NCBI GenBank assembly: GCA_028285285.1
Contig: JANQPW010000731.1
Coordinates: forward strand, 1-15,241
Source of the DNA: Silvanigrellales bacterium
GTDB lineage: Bacteria > Bdellovibrionota_B > Oligoflexia > Silvanigrellales > Silvanigrellaceae
Length of the DNA stretch: 15,241 nucleotides
Direction of reading: 5' to 3'
A program made the translations under genes and the position numbers. Under the pieces are notes generated by a model, which saw only the letters and a list, made by a program, of their open reading frames with translations, made no database searches and was not told the origin of the DNA. This document shows, one piece after another, positions 1 through 7,763 of this stretch (position 1 is the first letter of the stretch; each line of letters opens with the position of its first letter).

Positions 1-528
1 ACATCAACCTCTTACGAAACTGTTGAAGAAAGCCGACTGATGCTTTTGTGTGAGTGGCATCATTTTGCAGTGGTCAATTTGCTGAAGCTGGGTGTTCGAA
101 CTTCAGACGAGATGGCAGAGCGACTTGGTCTCCCGCTTGAGCGAGTTGAGGAGTCCCTGAGGCTTCTTGAAGAAGTTGGTGTGCTGACCTGTGCCGCCGA
201 TCTCTCCGGCTTCGACGACAGAAACCTCACAACAAGTGTGGATGTTCCTAGTAGCATTATCCGTGGTATGCATCGGAGCTTACTTCGGAAGGCGGAAGCT
301 TCTCTTGAGGAAGTTGATGTGATGCGGAGAGATTTCAGTTCTATTCAGGTGCCAGGTGATCCTAAGCGCTTGGCTCTGGCTAAGGAGATGATTCAGGGCT
401 TGCGCCGATCTGTCGCTGAATTGTTTGAGGCAGATCTGAAGAACCACTGTGCGACCTCTGAGCATGAGGTCTTTTGTTTGAACATCCAGCTCTTCCCGCT
501 CACCTGTTCATTGAAAGGTAGAAAATGA
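1..528 (+). CDS. TIGR02147/DUF4423-family predicted transcriptional regulator (5' truncated by window edge)
   Basis: The reading frame is open from the first base, so this is the C-terminal 175 residues of a longer protein that starts upstream. The visible part has the pattern of TIGR02147 family proteins. It begins with a W-H-H-F-A segment where the family usually has W-Y-H-(F/Y)-A, then a predicted winged-helix-like stretch (E-M-A-E-R-L-G-L, then a helix ending L-L-E-E-V-G-V-L). Next comes a conserved I-R-x-M-H-R-S-L-L-R-K-A segment, an R-R-D-F-S-S motif, and an N-I-Q-L-F-P-L-T terminus, which is the family's hallmark ending. These proteins are predicted cytoplasmic DNA-binding regulators; their ligands and targets are unknown. 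Its stop overlaps the start of the next gene (ATGA), so the two are probably co-transcribed and translationally coupled. Family assignment is by recalled motifs and is fairly sure; the function is inference. Confidence 0.85.
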   Translation, partial: TSTSYETVEESRLMLLCEWHHFAVVNLLKLGVRTSDEMAERLGLPLERVEESLRLLEEVGVLTCAADLSGFDDRNLTTSVDVPSSIIRGMHRSLLRKAEASLEEVDVMRRDFSSIQVPGDPKRLALAKEMIQGLRRSVAELFEADLKNHCATSEHEVFCLNIQLFPLTCSLKGRK

Positions 529-1535
529 GACTGGCTGTTTTTTTGCTTTGGGCAGTGTTTGTTCAGGCGCTCAGCTGCGGTAAACGTCCTGCGTCAGAAT
601 TGGGAGGTCTCCGCTCAACGGAGGTGCGCAATGGGGGTGACGCTGTGGTGTGTCGCGATGAAGCCGGGCGGCTATTGTCTGCAAAGCTCCTTGATTTCTA
701 TGAAGCGCGTCATTTGGGGCTGGAGATCAACGAAAGACCGGCAGGGAGAGAGCCACTGCAACTGACAAAAAACATCCTCTCTCAGATTCCGGAGGCTGAT
801 TCCCCTCGAAGGAGACTTTTGGAGCAGTGGGTTGAGGTGTTTCTTTCCGAGGCACTTTTTCTAGAAGATGTGGCACTCGTTGATGTGGATGACTCCAACC
901 ACATTGAGGTGCCAAGAGGTTGTCGCCTCGAGCAGATGGCTGTCCATGCCGAGCCCACTTTTCCCGGACAAAAGCGTTACACGATTGATCTTGAGTTGTG
1001 GAATGCACTGGGCGTTCGTCACAAGTCGGGCCTCATTCTGCATGAGGTTTTGTATCGGCACGCGATTCTGTATCACGGCCACGAAGACTCACAGCATATG
1101 CGAAAATGGACGGCTTGGCTGTCTTCGACGAGTTTTCAGGGAGCGAGCGAAGCGCAGTATCTTGAGGTGCTGAGTCAGGTGGGCCTCACCCCCACGGTGA
1201 GTCCTGAGGGCCTTCAGATACTTCCAGGAGGCCGCTACAATTTGGCAGGAAACTTGGTTGTGGGAACATTGGAAAGCCCCCAAGAGATTTTCGCCTATGG
1301 TCTTGGGGAATGTGAATTTATGGGGAAAGTGGTTTTCTCACTTGTGACAACAGGCACTCCTCGAAGCACAACACAAGTGCGGAGCCTCACAGAGGGTACA
1401 ACCACTGGGCCGTGTGAGACCTATCGGTGCAATTGGGAGCCGCAGGGGCCAGATGATGAGTCTTATAAAACAACAGTCTCTGGTAAGATTCGCTACGACC
1501 ATTTGGAGCGCTGTTGGGTTCCTGAGGAGACTTAG
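525..1535 (+). CDS. Secreted or lipoprotein of unknown function with NGGD-VVCRD and HExxYR motifs
   Basis: This is a 336-residue protein. The ATG at 525 has a good ribosome site (GAAAGG about 6 nt upstream) and overlaps the preceding stop by 4 nt. Residues 1-17 are a short hydrophobic export signal ending in L-S-C, with Cys18 a possible lipidation site; the residue at -3 is Ala, so the lipobox is not ideal. Residues 36-45 read N-G-G-D-A-V-V-C-R-D, followed by L-L-D-F-Y-E-A-R, a combination I know from families of exported hypothetical proteins in Bdellovibrio-like bacteria. At 173-178 there is H-E-V-L-Y-R, then G-H-E-D-S at 185-189. The HExx portion resembles a metal-binding helix, but I cannot assign a third ligand, so calling it a protease would be speculation. 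Several later cysteines suggest disulfides. The gene converges on the next one, with overlapping stops. Confidence 0.85.
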   Translation: MRLAVFLLWAVFVQALSCGKRPASELGGLRSTEVRNGGDAVVCRDEAGRLLSAKLLDFYEARHLGLEINERPAGREPLQLTKNILSQIPEADSPRRRLLEQWVEVFLSEALFLEDVALVDVDDSNHIEVPRGCRLEQMAVHAEPTFPGQKRYTIDLELWNALGVRHKSGLILHEVLYRHAILYHGHEDSQHMRKWTAWLSSTSFQGASEAQYLEVLSQVGLTPTVSPEGLQILPGGRYNLAGNLVVGTLESPQEIFAYGLGECEFMGKVVFSLVTTGTPRSTTQVRSLTEGTTTGPCETYRCNWEPQGPDDESYKTTVSGKIRYDHLERCWVPEET

Positions 1536-3904
1536 CCTTTCTGAGCGAACTGCCATTTGCCAGGAACGGGCTCACGAGGTGGTTCTGCAAGGCAACGGGT
1601 CAAACCCCCCAGAAGAGGTGTGCCTTCCAACCACTCGCGCAACTTTGAGAGGGCATCTGCCGCAAACGTGGGCCCACCAATCACCCGAAGAACGTTGACT
1701 GTGTTGCGAAAGCATGGCCCTTGTGCCACTCCACGGGCTCGGGCTTCATCTCGGTGCCAATAAAACAGATTCTTCACCGCCCACAAGAAGGCATAGGGGT
1801 AAACAGTGGGGTTGTGTCTCCATCCGGCAATCCGGTCTAGCGGCACACGATAGGCCTGTTGCCGAGACTCAACAAGCCGTTGAGCTGTGCGCAATGCTCG
1901 CTGTGCAGTCCACAGAGAGGTGGTGTCTGCACCTCTTGAAGCGGCATGATCATAAAGAGCCGCGACCTGTTGAGCTCGGAGCGCTGTCACATGCATTCCT
2001 TCTTTGAACTCCTGGAGAAAATCCTGAGCGAGTGGATTCTGTGTGTCGAGGTCTGACATATTGTGGGCATGCCTCAAAAATGATTCAGCGGTGAGCTGCA
2101 GCAGAGGACGAACCAGTTCTGTGTACGTTTCCTTAGCCTGACGTCGGTTTAAAACCTGAAGAAGGGGCAAACGATCGGGCTGGGTTGTGATGTCCATTCC
2201 TAGCGAGCGCAAAATCAGTCCCAGGTCGTCCGCCGCTTCCATGCCTTGCAGATAGGCTTGCCCGTTTCTTTGGGTGACATTGTCGGGTCGGCTGCCAGCG
2301 ACCTCACCGAGAATGAGAGTTTTGTGCTGTGTTTCCGCAATGGCGCTGAGCTCGGAGCTGAGCCCGTCGCTTTCAAGGTTCCCAAGAATGTTCTCTAGAA
2401 TTTCGGCAAAGGCATCATGAAGTGATTCTGTTTGGAGATGGGGGTTCCAAGCGGCGCGCGCAGCCACAACGTCACCGAGCCAATAACCCCATTCCCAACC
2501 CGAGGAAAACACCATTTGCCCGTCAATTTCTTCTCCACCTCGTGCATCGGCATCTCTGGCAATGAGCCGCAAGTCGTAGAGGCGGCGCTGGGCGTATAGG
2601 GGAAGGAACAACGGCACATCTGTGTCAAAGCTGACCCAATAAGCAGACTCCGGGTAAAACAGCACAAGGCGTTCTCCCGCCTGTTTGTTCATGAAACGGC
2701 GGATTCCAGAAAAATCCTCATTGCCGTAGGTTTGAGTGGGATCGTCGAGACTGTAGTGCTGCACCGTGTGGGGAAGCACGCCCAAAGAAGGATCAGAAAA
2801 CTGTGGGAGAAAATTGATGTTCACGGGCTCGCCGGTTTCAGGATCGACGAAGTTCTCCGACTTCTGGTTTGAGCTCACGTGCACCTTAATGGTGCCGTAG
2901 GAGTTGTGTTGGTCGCGAAGGTGCAGTGCGAAGGCGTTCATTTCTTCAAGTATTTTTTCTTCTTCGCCGTGGGTGAACTCTGTGGTTCCCAGCTCTGTGC
3001 TCAGGTAGTCAAATCCAGCCGACATCAGCCAATCAATGCGCTGTTGCATGGCTGCAATGCGGTTGGTGTCACCTTCGCGAATCAGCCGCCAGGCGTGTTG
3101 TTGCTTGAGGTTCAAGGCAGCATCTAAGCCGATTTCGATGTCCCATGTGCGTCCTATTTCGACGAGTCGGCGCAGTCTATTGAGCCTGACATCGGAGTTG
3201 GCAAACTCCTTCCAGGAAGCTCCCTCGAGGAGAATCCACTGCACCTGGTTAATGCGTTGAGCGGTGGCCCACATTAGAAACAGCCTCCATTCTTGGAGAC
3301 TTTCATCAAATCCAGCCTCGTCGTTGGGCCCCTCTGGCCCCCAGCCATTGAGCATTTCACAGAGCTCGGTCGGGTGCATGGTGTGGAGGTGGATGCCGCG
3401 CAGGCGAAGGAATGGTGGAGAGTCTGGCACAGTATTGGCCGAAGCTACTGCAGCGATCATTTTGGCCGTTTTGAGCTGGCCCGGTACGAGGGGTTTGAGA
3501 GGGTGCAGCCAGGAAACCCCTCCCTTTTCGAGCAGTGTATTCAAACCATAAAGCGCACCACGAAGGCGCCCTGCGGTGATGCGCACAGTCGCCACCACAG
3601 AGGAGTCGTCTGTGCTCAGTTCCTGGTGCCAAAGCTCTTCATGGGGAAGTTTGCTAGCGTTACCAAGGATCAGTTCAACTCTTAGGGAAGCTGTGCCCGC
3701 TCCACTTGTGCATGGCTCCATGTTCAGTGCGCTTTCGTAGGTTTGGCGAACTTCCTTTGGGATAGTGGCAGGCCACTGCACAATCAGTTCGTTACGACAT
3801 GACTGAGGTTTAAGGGCTTTTTCGGGTGAATTTTGGAAAGAGTGGAGAGGCTCGGTGTGAGAAAAAAGGAGAAGAGTAAAGAGAATCATTCTCAAAAAAA
3901 CCAT
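1532..3904 (-). CDS. Large exported protein, predicted glycoside-hydrolase-like TIM barrel
   Basis: This encodes 790 residues. The frame is open up to an ATG at 4009, but I chose the ATG at 3904. It is preceded by AAAGGAA with 6 nt spacing, and it places a clean signal peptide (M-V-F-L-R-M-I-L-F-T-L-L-L-F, cleavage near residue 22) at the N terminus. Residues about 30-130 resemble the small domain that precedes the barrel in GH20/GH67-type enzymes, including R-L-R-G-A-L-Y-G-L-N-T-L-L-E at 113-126. From 168, eight strand-like segments occur in series: R-G-I-H-L-H-T-M-H-P, V-Q-W-I-L-L-E, I-E-I-G-L, Y-L-S-T-E-L-G, T-I-K-V-H-V, V-L-P-H-T-V-Q-H, R-L-V-L-F-Y-P-E, M-V-F-S-S-G-W-E-W-G-Y-W. This fits a TIM barrel, with a helical C-terminal region of about 300 residues. 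Candidate acidic residues are E304, E309, E419 and E471, but no family catalytic signature is recognisable. Probably periplasmic or secreted; the substrate is unknown and the fold is inference. Confidence 0.82.
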   Translation of the reverse strand: MVFLRMILFTLLLFSHTEPLHSFQNSPEKALKPQSCRNELIVQWPATIPKEVRQTYESALNMEPCTSGAGTASLRVELILGNASKLPHEELWHQELSTDDSSVVATVRITAGRLRGALYGLNTLLEKGGVSWLHPLKPLVPGQLKTAKMIAAVASANTVPDSPPFLRLRGIHLHTMHPTELCEMLNGWGPEGPNDEAGFDESLQEWRLFLMWATAQRINQVQWILLEGASWKEFANSDVRLNRLRRLVEIGRTWDIEIGLDAALNLKQQHAWRLIREGDTNRIAAMQQRIDWLMSAGFDYLSTELGTTEFTHGEEEKILEEMNAFALHLRDQHNSYGTIKVHVSSNQKSENFVDPETGEPVNINFLPQFSDPSLGVLPHTVQHYSLDDPTQTYGNEDFSGIRRFMNKQAGERLVLFYPESAYWVSFDTDVPLFLPLYAQRRLYDLRLIARDADARGGEEIDGQMVFSSGWEWGYWLGDVVAARAAWNPHLQTESLHDAFAEILENILGNLESDGLSSELSAIAETQHKTLILGEVAGSRPDNVTQRNGQAYLQGMEAADDLGLILRSLGMDITTQPDRLPLLQVLNRRQAKETYTELVRPLLQLTAESFLRHAHNMSDLDTQNPLAQDFLQEFKEGMHVTALRAQQVAALYDHAASRGADTTSLWTAQRALRTAQRLVESRQQAYRVPLDRIAGWRHNPTVYPYAFLWAVKNLFYWHRDEARARGVAQGPCFRNTVNVLRVIGGPTFAADALSKLREWLEGTPLLGGLTRCLAEPPREPVPGKWQFAQKG

Positions 3905-3933
3905 AAAGATTCCTTTGGCTTCAGGTGTGTTGC

Positions 3934-3956
3934 AATGGAATCCTGGGTGTTCCATT
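3934..3956. repeat. 7-bp inverted repeat upstream of the TIM-barrel gene, possible operator or leader hairpin
   Basis: The arms AATGGAA (3934-3940) and TTCCATT (3950-3956) are perfect inverted repeats separated by 9 nt. The repeat lies 30-52 nt upstream of the minus-strand start at 3904, in the divergent gap between the TIM-barrel gene and the DsbD/ScsB gene. It could be a protein-binding site or a hairpin in the 5' leader of the minus-strand transcript. Confidence 0.4.
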
Positions 3957-4002
3957 TTTGGCTTGTTTATGACAGTTTTACACTTAAATAGAATCCAGAG
4001 TC

Positions 4003-4008
4003 TTGACA
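4003..4008 (+). promoter_or_regulatory. Possible -35 element (TTGACA) for the DsbD/ScsB operon
   Basis: A perfect TTGACA lies 94 nt upstream of the chosen start of the redox operon, within the divergent intergenic region. At 17-19 nt spacing the downstream hexamer is poor (TGGGAA/GGGAAT), so the promoter would be weak or activator-dependent, or the match is chance. No strong -10 is seen elsewhere in the gap. Confidence 0.25.
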
Positions 4009-4102
4009 TGTAAACTTAGATGGGATGGGAATTTACCGAAAGTTGGTCTTTTCTGGAGTTTACTTCGCTCTGCATGTAACATGGAGGAAATTTCTGCACA
4101 CA

Positions 4103-6379
4103 ATGATGGGGACTGCCATGCCCAGCTTGAGCCGATTTTTGCTCTTTTTCTGGGTTGTCTTCCAGCCAAGCGCGCAGGCTCTTGAACAGCAGCTGGGCAA
4201 TTCATTTGTGTCAAACTGTCAGAAGCTTTCCGCCACAGATTGGCAGGAAGCCACTCAGTCGCGGGCGCGCGTGGTTGTGTGTTGGCGCGGTGTTGGCGCT
4301 GAGAAAGTTCCTGCTGCAAGTTTCCCAACTGAGCTTCGTCTGGGCCTTCACATTTCACTCAACAAAGGGTGGCACACCTATTGGACCAACCCTGGACAGT
4401 CGGGTGCTACTCCCCGTCTGAAGTGGACCATTCCCGAGGCCGACCGAGGGGTTGTGCGCACGAGTGAGTCCACGCGCCACCCAGTTCCTGAAAGACACGT
4501 GCTTGGTCCGATCACAACTTATGTGCATCACGGCGAGGTCGTTCTTTTTGACACTTTTCTGAAAAATCAGAGTTTGTCTGAGGGGTCTTGGAGTCTCGCT
4601 GCGGAGTACTTGGTGTGCACTGAAGAGCAGTGCATTCCTGCCAAAGCCCACTTTGAGTTCTCACCTTTTCAGTTGGATCCGACCAGCCCAGATTCCTTCA
4701 AGCTTGGTTCAAAACTCTGGCCGCAACCGGGGCCAGAACAGCTCAAACTGAACGGAGTGCTCAACAAAGCCGAGGGGGCTGTTTCGTTCGTGATGACCGA
4801 TACCCCACCATTGAAGAAATCCCTGCGCATTGTGGACGTCTTCGACAGAACTGGAAGTGTTCTCAGTGAAGAGAAGTCAGGCACCCAGCAAGCCGTGTCA
4901 CAGCAGATGGCGCTCTCGCTTTCGGAGTTGGAGAAAGGAAACACGGTGCCGTTCCAGGGCCTTGTGCTCATTGAAGACATAGAGTCGAATTCTCGTTCGG
5001 CCTATGAGGTGGCTCTGGCCCTTTCGGTGATTGAAGGTGGAGACAAGCCAGACGTTCTGGGGAAAGAGGAGAGCATGGGCGTTCGGGAAACTTCACCCTT
5101 GCTCATGTTGGTTTTTGCCCTTTTGGGCGGGCTGCTTTTAAATCTGATGCCTTGTGTGTTCCCGGTGCTCTCTCTCAAAGCCTTTCGCGTGGCTCAACTT
5201 GCCGCGGAAAACCCGCGCTCAGGGGGCCAAGGAGAGCAAATCGAAAAAGTCATTTCGATTTGTTTTGCCCTGGGGGTGGTGACGACCTTTCTCTTTATGG
5301 GGCTCGTGCTTGTGGGCCTGCGTGCTGCAGGGCACGCAGTGGGCTGGGGGTTTCAGCTCCAATCGCTGTGGTTCAATGTTTTACTCTGCTACTTTTTCCT
5401 GGCTCTGGCTCTGAATTTTTTTGGAGTTGGGCCTGCTTGGTTCCAGTCAGTTGGATTTGCGTCTGACCCCAGTCTTGCAGGTACCAACTCAGCCGCCGAA
5501 GGCCCGGCTCGCCGGCTTCGGCGGGAATTCTTTACGGGAGCTCTTTCGGTAGTGGTGGCAAGCCCCTGCACAGCACCCTTTATGTCGACGGCACTTGGCT
5601 TTGCCTTGTTGCAGGCTTCGGCACCTATGGCTCTCGCTGTGTTTGGTGCCATGGGGGTTGGAATGGCTTTGCCGCTCTCGCTGCTCGAGTTTGTGCCTGG
5701 CCTGGGCCGGCTGCTGCCCCGCCCCGGGGTTTGGATGAAGCGGTTCCAGCAGGCTTTGGGTTTCCCCTTGTTGGGAACGGTTGTGTGGTTGCTTTGGGTG
5801 TGCATGGGCCAGTCAAACGGCTTTTCTGTTGAAGTTTATCTCCTCGGTTTTGTGAGCTTTGCATTTTTTGTGTGGCTGGTTGGCTGGGTGAGGCGCAAGT
5901 GGTTGAAGGGGTTTCTGCTTCTGTTTGCTGCTTTAATTGTGGTCTTCAGCGTGACACGAGCTTTTCAGATTGAGCCCTCAGACGTGCGAGCGGAACCAGC
6001 GGGCCGTGCTGAAAACCGTCTGGAGTTTAGGCCCTTTCTCCGTGAAGAAGTTGATGGTGTTTTGGCTAAGGGAAAGCCCGTTTTCATCGATTTTACGGCT
6101 CGTTGGTGTGTGACCTGTCAGGTGAACAAGGTCAATGTTTTTCAAAATGAAAAAGTTGTTGCTGCACTCAAAGGTTGGGGAGTTGTGACCTTCCGTGCCG
6201 ACTGGACGAACTACAGTGGTGAGATCACGGAGGAGCTCAAGACTTTTGGAAAAGTGGGTGTGCCACTCTATGTTTATTATCCGGCTGGGAAAAGTGAGAC
6301 TCCGGTCGTATTACCTCAAATTCTGACCGTGGATACCTTTCTTGAGACCATTGAATCGGGGCTGAAGCCCAAAAATTGA
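4103..6379 (+). CDS. dsbD: DsbD/ScsB-family transmembrane thiol:disulfide reductase
   Basis: Inner-membrane electron transporter passing reducing equivalents from cytoplasmic thioredoxin to periplasmic thiol proteins. The frame is open from 4025, but the ATG at 4103 is chosen. GGAGGAAA lies about 14 nt upstream, and residues from there form a signal peptide (R-F-L-L-F-F-W-V-V-F, A-Q-A cleavage); ATGs at 4106 and 4118 are alternatives. The product is 758 residues, longer than E. coli DsbD and closer to ScsB. The N-terminal periplasmic domain contains G-W-H-T-Y-W-T-N-P-G and C-T-E-E-Q-C-I-P, typical of ScsB alpha domains. The membrane domain has N-L-M-P-C-V-F-P (Cys351) and S-P-C-T-A-P (Cys489), the two redox cysteines. 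The C-terminal thioredoxin domain has W-C-V-T-C (Cys669, Cys672). All three redox centres are intact. First gene of a cluster with a peroxiredoxin-like protein and DoxX. Family is certain; the ScsB versus DsbD subtype is inferred from the long N-terminal domain and the neighbours. Confidence 0.95.
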   Translation: MMGTAMPSLSRFLLFFWVVFQPSAQALEQQLGNSFVSNCQKLSATDWQEATQSRARVVVCWRGVGAEKVPAASFPTELRLGLHISLNKGWHTYWTNPGQSGATPRLKWTIPEADRGVVRTSESTRHPVPERHVLGPITTYVHHGEVVLFDTFLKNQSLSEGSWSLAAEYLVCTEEQCIPAKAHFEFSPFQLDPTSPDSFKLGSKLWPQPGPEQLKLNGVLNKAEGAVSFVMTDTPPLKKSLRIVDVFDRTGSVLSEEKSGTQQAVSQQMALSLSELEKGNTVPFQGLVLIEDIESNSRSAYEVALALSVIEGGDKPDVLGKEESMGVRETSPLLMLVFALLGGLLLNLMPCVFPVLSLKAFRVAQLAAENPRSGGQGEQIEKVISICFALGVVTTFLFMGLVLVGLRAAGHAVGWGFQLQSLWFNVLLCYFFLALALNFFGVGPAWFQSVGFASDPSLAGTNSAAEGPARRLRREFFTGALSVVVASPCTAPFMSTALGFALLQASAPMALAVFGAMGVGMALPLSLLEFVPGLGRLLPRPGVWMKRFQQALGFPLLGTVVWLLWVCMGQSNGFSVEVYLLGFVSFAFFVWLVGWVRRKWLKGFLLLFAALIVVFSVTRAFQIEPSDVRAEPAGRAENRLEFRPFLREEVDGVLAKGKPVFIDFTARWCVTCQVNKVNVFQNEKVVAALKGWGVVTFRADWTNYSGEITEELKTFGKVGVPLYVYYPAGKSETPVVLPQILTVDTFLETIESGLKPKN

Positions 6380-6470
6380 AAAGTCGTGTTTCCGGGTAGA
6401 TTGTGACAAAATTCCGTGTGATTCGTTGAAGGGTTGTGTTTTTTTGGAGCGTGCAAAAGGAGAAAAGCAA

Positions 6471-7157
6471 ATGCAATTCACGAAGAAGCTTGTGTGCAAG
6501 AGTTGTCTATTGGCCGCCGCTACACTCATGCCGTTTTCAACTTCCTGGGCGAGTATTGAGAGCGAGGTGGGGAAGGCTGTGAGGGAGAGTGTGGCGCCTT
6601 CGGTGCTTCCGAGCAAGCCGGCTCCGGACTTTGAAGTGCTCCTCGAAGATGGAACAAAAACCTCTCTCAAGAAGCTCACGGAGTCGGGGAAGGGTGTGGT
6701 GTTGGAGTGGTACAACAAAGATTGCCCCTATGTGAGAAAACACTACGACACTGAAAACATACAAAAGCTACAGGCGAAGTACAAAGAAAAAGGAGTCGTT
6801 TGGCTCTCTGTCATCTCTTCTGCTGAAGGCAAACAGGGCTTTCTCAGTATGGCCCAGGCTAAGAAGCAGAAAAAAAGTGGGGAAAAGAGTTTTGTTTCAA
6901 CCGCGCTGCTTCTGGATCCAGATGGAAAGGTTGGGCAAAGCTATGCTGCAAAGACTACACCTCAAATGTATGTGATCGACCAGAAAGGAACACTTCGCTA
7001 TTCAGGAGCGATCGATTCACTGGCAACCGCTGACAAGGCCGACGTGGCTCAGGCAGAGCCCTGGTTTGCCAGTGCTCTCGACAAAGTTTTGGCTGGTCAA
7101 GAGCTCACTGCTGAAGAAGCTCTGCGCAAGCCCTATGGCTGTTCCGTCAAGTATTGA
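6471..7157 (+). CDS. Periplasmic peroxiredoxin-like (PRX_like1/PprX-type) thioredoxin-fold protein
   Basis: This encodes 228 residues from the ATG at 6471, which has a strong AAGGAGA site 7 nt upstream; the frame opens earlier, but the signal peptide (residues 1-27, ending S-W-A) sets this start. The mature part is a redoxin fold: A-P-D-F-E-V-L-L near residue 46, then E-W-Y-N-K-D-C-P-Y-V-R-K-H-Y with Cys85 in the peroxidatic position and no second Cys in a CxxC. The T-T-P-Q-M-Y-V-I-D cis-proline region and a C-terminal K-P-Y-G-C-S-V-K-Y with Cys224 follow. The C-P-x-V-R-K-H-Y and Y-G-C-S-V-K-Y pair is characteristic of the PRX_like1 group. In Caulobacter a protein of this kind (PprX) is reported as a periplasmic peroxiredoxin in the ScsB reductive pathway. 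Encoded 91 nt after the DsbD/ScsB gene, so electron delivery from that protein to Cys85/Cys224 is a reasonable inference. Confidence 0.9.
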   Translation: MQFTKKLVCKSCLLAAATLMPFSTSWASIESEVGKAVRESVAPSVLPSKPAPDFEVLLEDGTKTSLKKLTESGKGVVLEWYNKDCPYVRKHYDTENIQKLQAKYKEKGVVWLSVISSAEGKQGFLSMAQAKKQKKSGEKSFVSTALLLDPDGKVGQSYAAKTTPQMYVIDQKGTLRYSGAIDSLATADKADVAQAEPWFASALDKVLAGQELTAEEALRKPYGCSVKY

Positions 7158-7195
7158 GAGAAGTTGAAACAAACACGAGGAGGGTTGATGTGGGA

Positions 7196-7627
7196 ATGCG
7201 ACTGCTGTTCACGGAGTACAACGATGTTGGGAAGTTGATTCTCCGACTTTTTTTCGGGCTCACTATGGTTTTTGCACATGGCTTGGGCAAGCTTTCGGGG
7301 TTTGGAGATCGTATGGACAGCTTTCCCGATCCGCTGGGGGTGGGCTCAACCATGTCTTTGGCTCTTGTTGTGGGTGCAGAGTTTTTTTGTGCGCTGGCCG
7401 TTGCCCTAGGCTTGTTCACTCGCGCCGCACTCATACCGCTCATCATCACGATGTTTGTTGCCGTGTTTGTGATCCATGGGGAAGATCCCTTTAAGAAGCA
7501 GGAGTTGGGGTTGACCTATCTGTTTGCCTATCTGGCTCTTTTCTTTGCTGGGGCAGGGCGCTTCTCTGTTGATGCCCTGCTGGCCCGAAGGGTCGGGGGG
7601 CACTCCCCACACAACGCATCTCACTGA
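7196..7627 (+). CDS. DoxX-family integral membrane protein
   Basis: This encodes 143 residues with four predicted membrane helices. The first carries the DoxX signature (R-L-F-F-G-L-T-M-V-F-A-H-G-L-G-K-L-S-G-F), followed by V-V-G-A-E-F-F-C-A-L, I-I-T-M-F-V-A-V-F-V-I-H-G, and a last helix ending F-F-A-G-A-G. DoxX proteins sit in the inner membrane and often occur with redox or thiol-stress genes; their reaction is not well defined. The frame overlaps the previous stop at 7154, but the ribosome site GAGGAGG (7177-7183) points to a start at GTG 7190 (6 nt spacing) or ATG 7196 (12 nt). I list the ATG; the GTG adds only two residues. The short gap of 38 nt to the peroxiredoxin-like gene indicates one operon. 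Confidence 0.9.
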   Translation: MRLLFTEYNDVGKLILRLFFGLTMVFAHGLGKLSGFGDRMDSFPDPLGVGSTMSLALVVGAEFFCALAVALGLFTRAALIPLIITMFVAVFVIHGEDPFKKQELGLTYLFAYLALFFAGAGRFSVDALLARRVGGHSPHNASH

Positions 7628-7763
7628 GCGGCCACGTCTCATTTTGGTCGACAAAAGTGCTGGATTGGCTTTCTTTTTCTGGACGCATACTCCCAGCTTT
7701 CATATGCCATCGCAGGTGGAGCCTGCAGGTGTAGGCCTCAATCTTACTTGTGAAGGAGTTGAA

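Noticed and set aside
4025..4102. Longer N terminus for the DsbD/ScsB protein from the ATG at 4025
   Set aside because: No ribosome site, and it would bury the signal peptide behind 26 extra residues; the ATG at 4103 has GGAGGAAA upstream.
5389..5864. Long antisense open frames opposite the DsbD/ScsB gene
   Set aside because: They are low-complexity, arginine/proline-rich shadows of a strongly supported membrane-protein gene, with no ribosome site or motif of their own.
7712..7726. GCAGG-TGGAG-CCTGC stem downstream of doxX
   Set aside because: A five-bp stem without a T-tract, located close to the next ribosome site. It could be chance.
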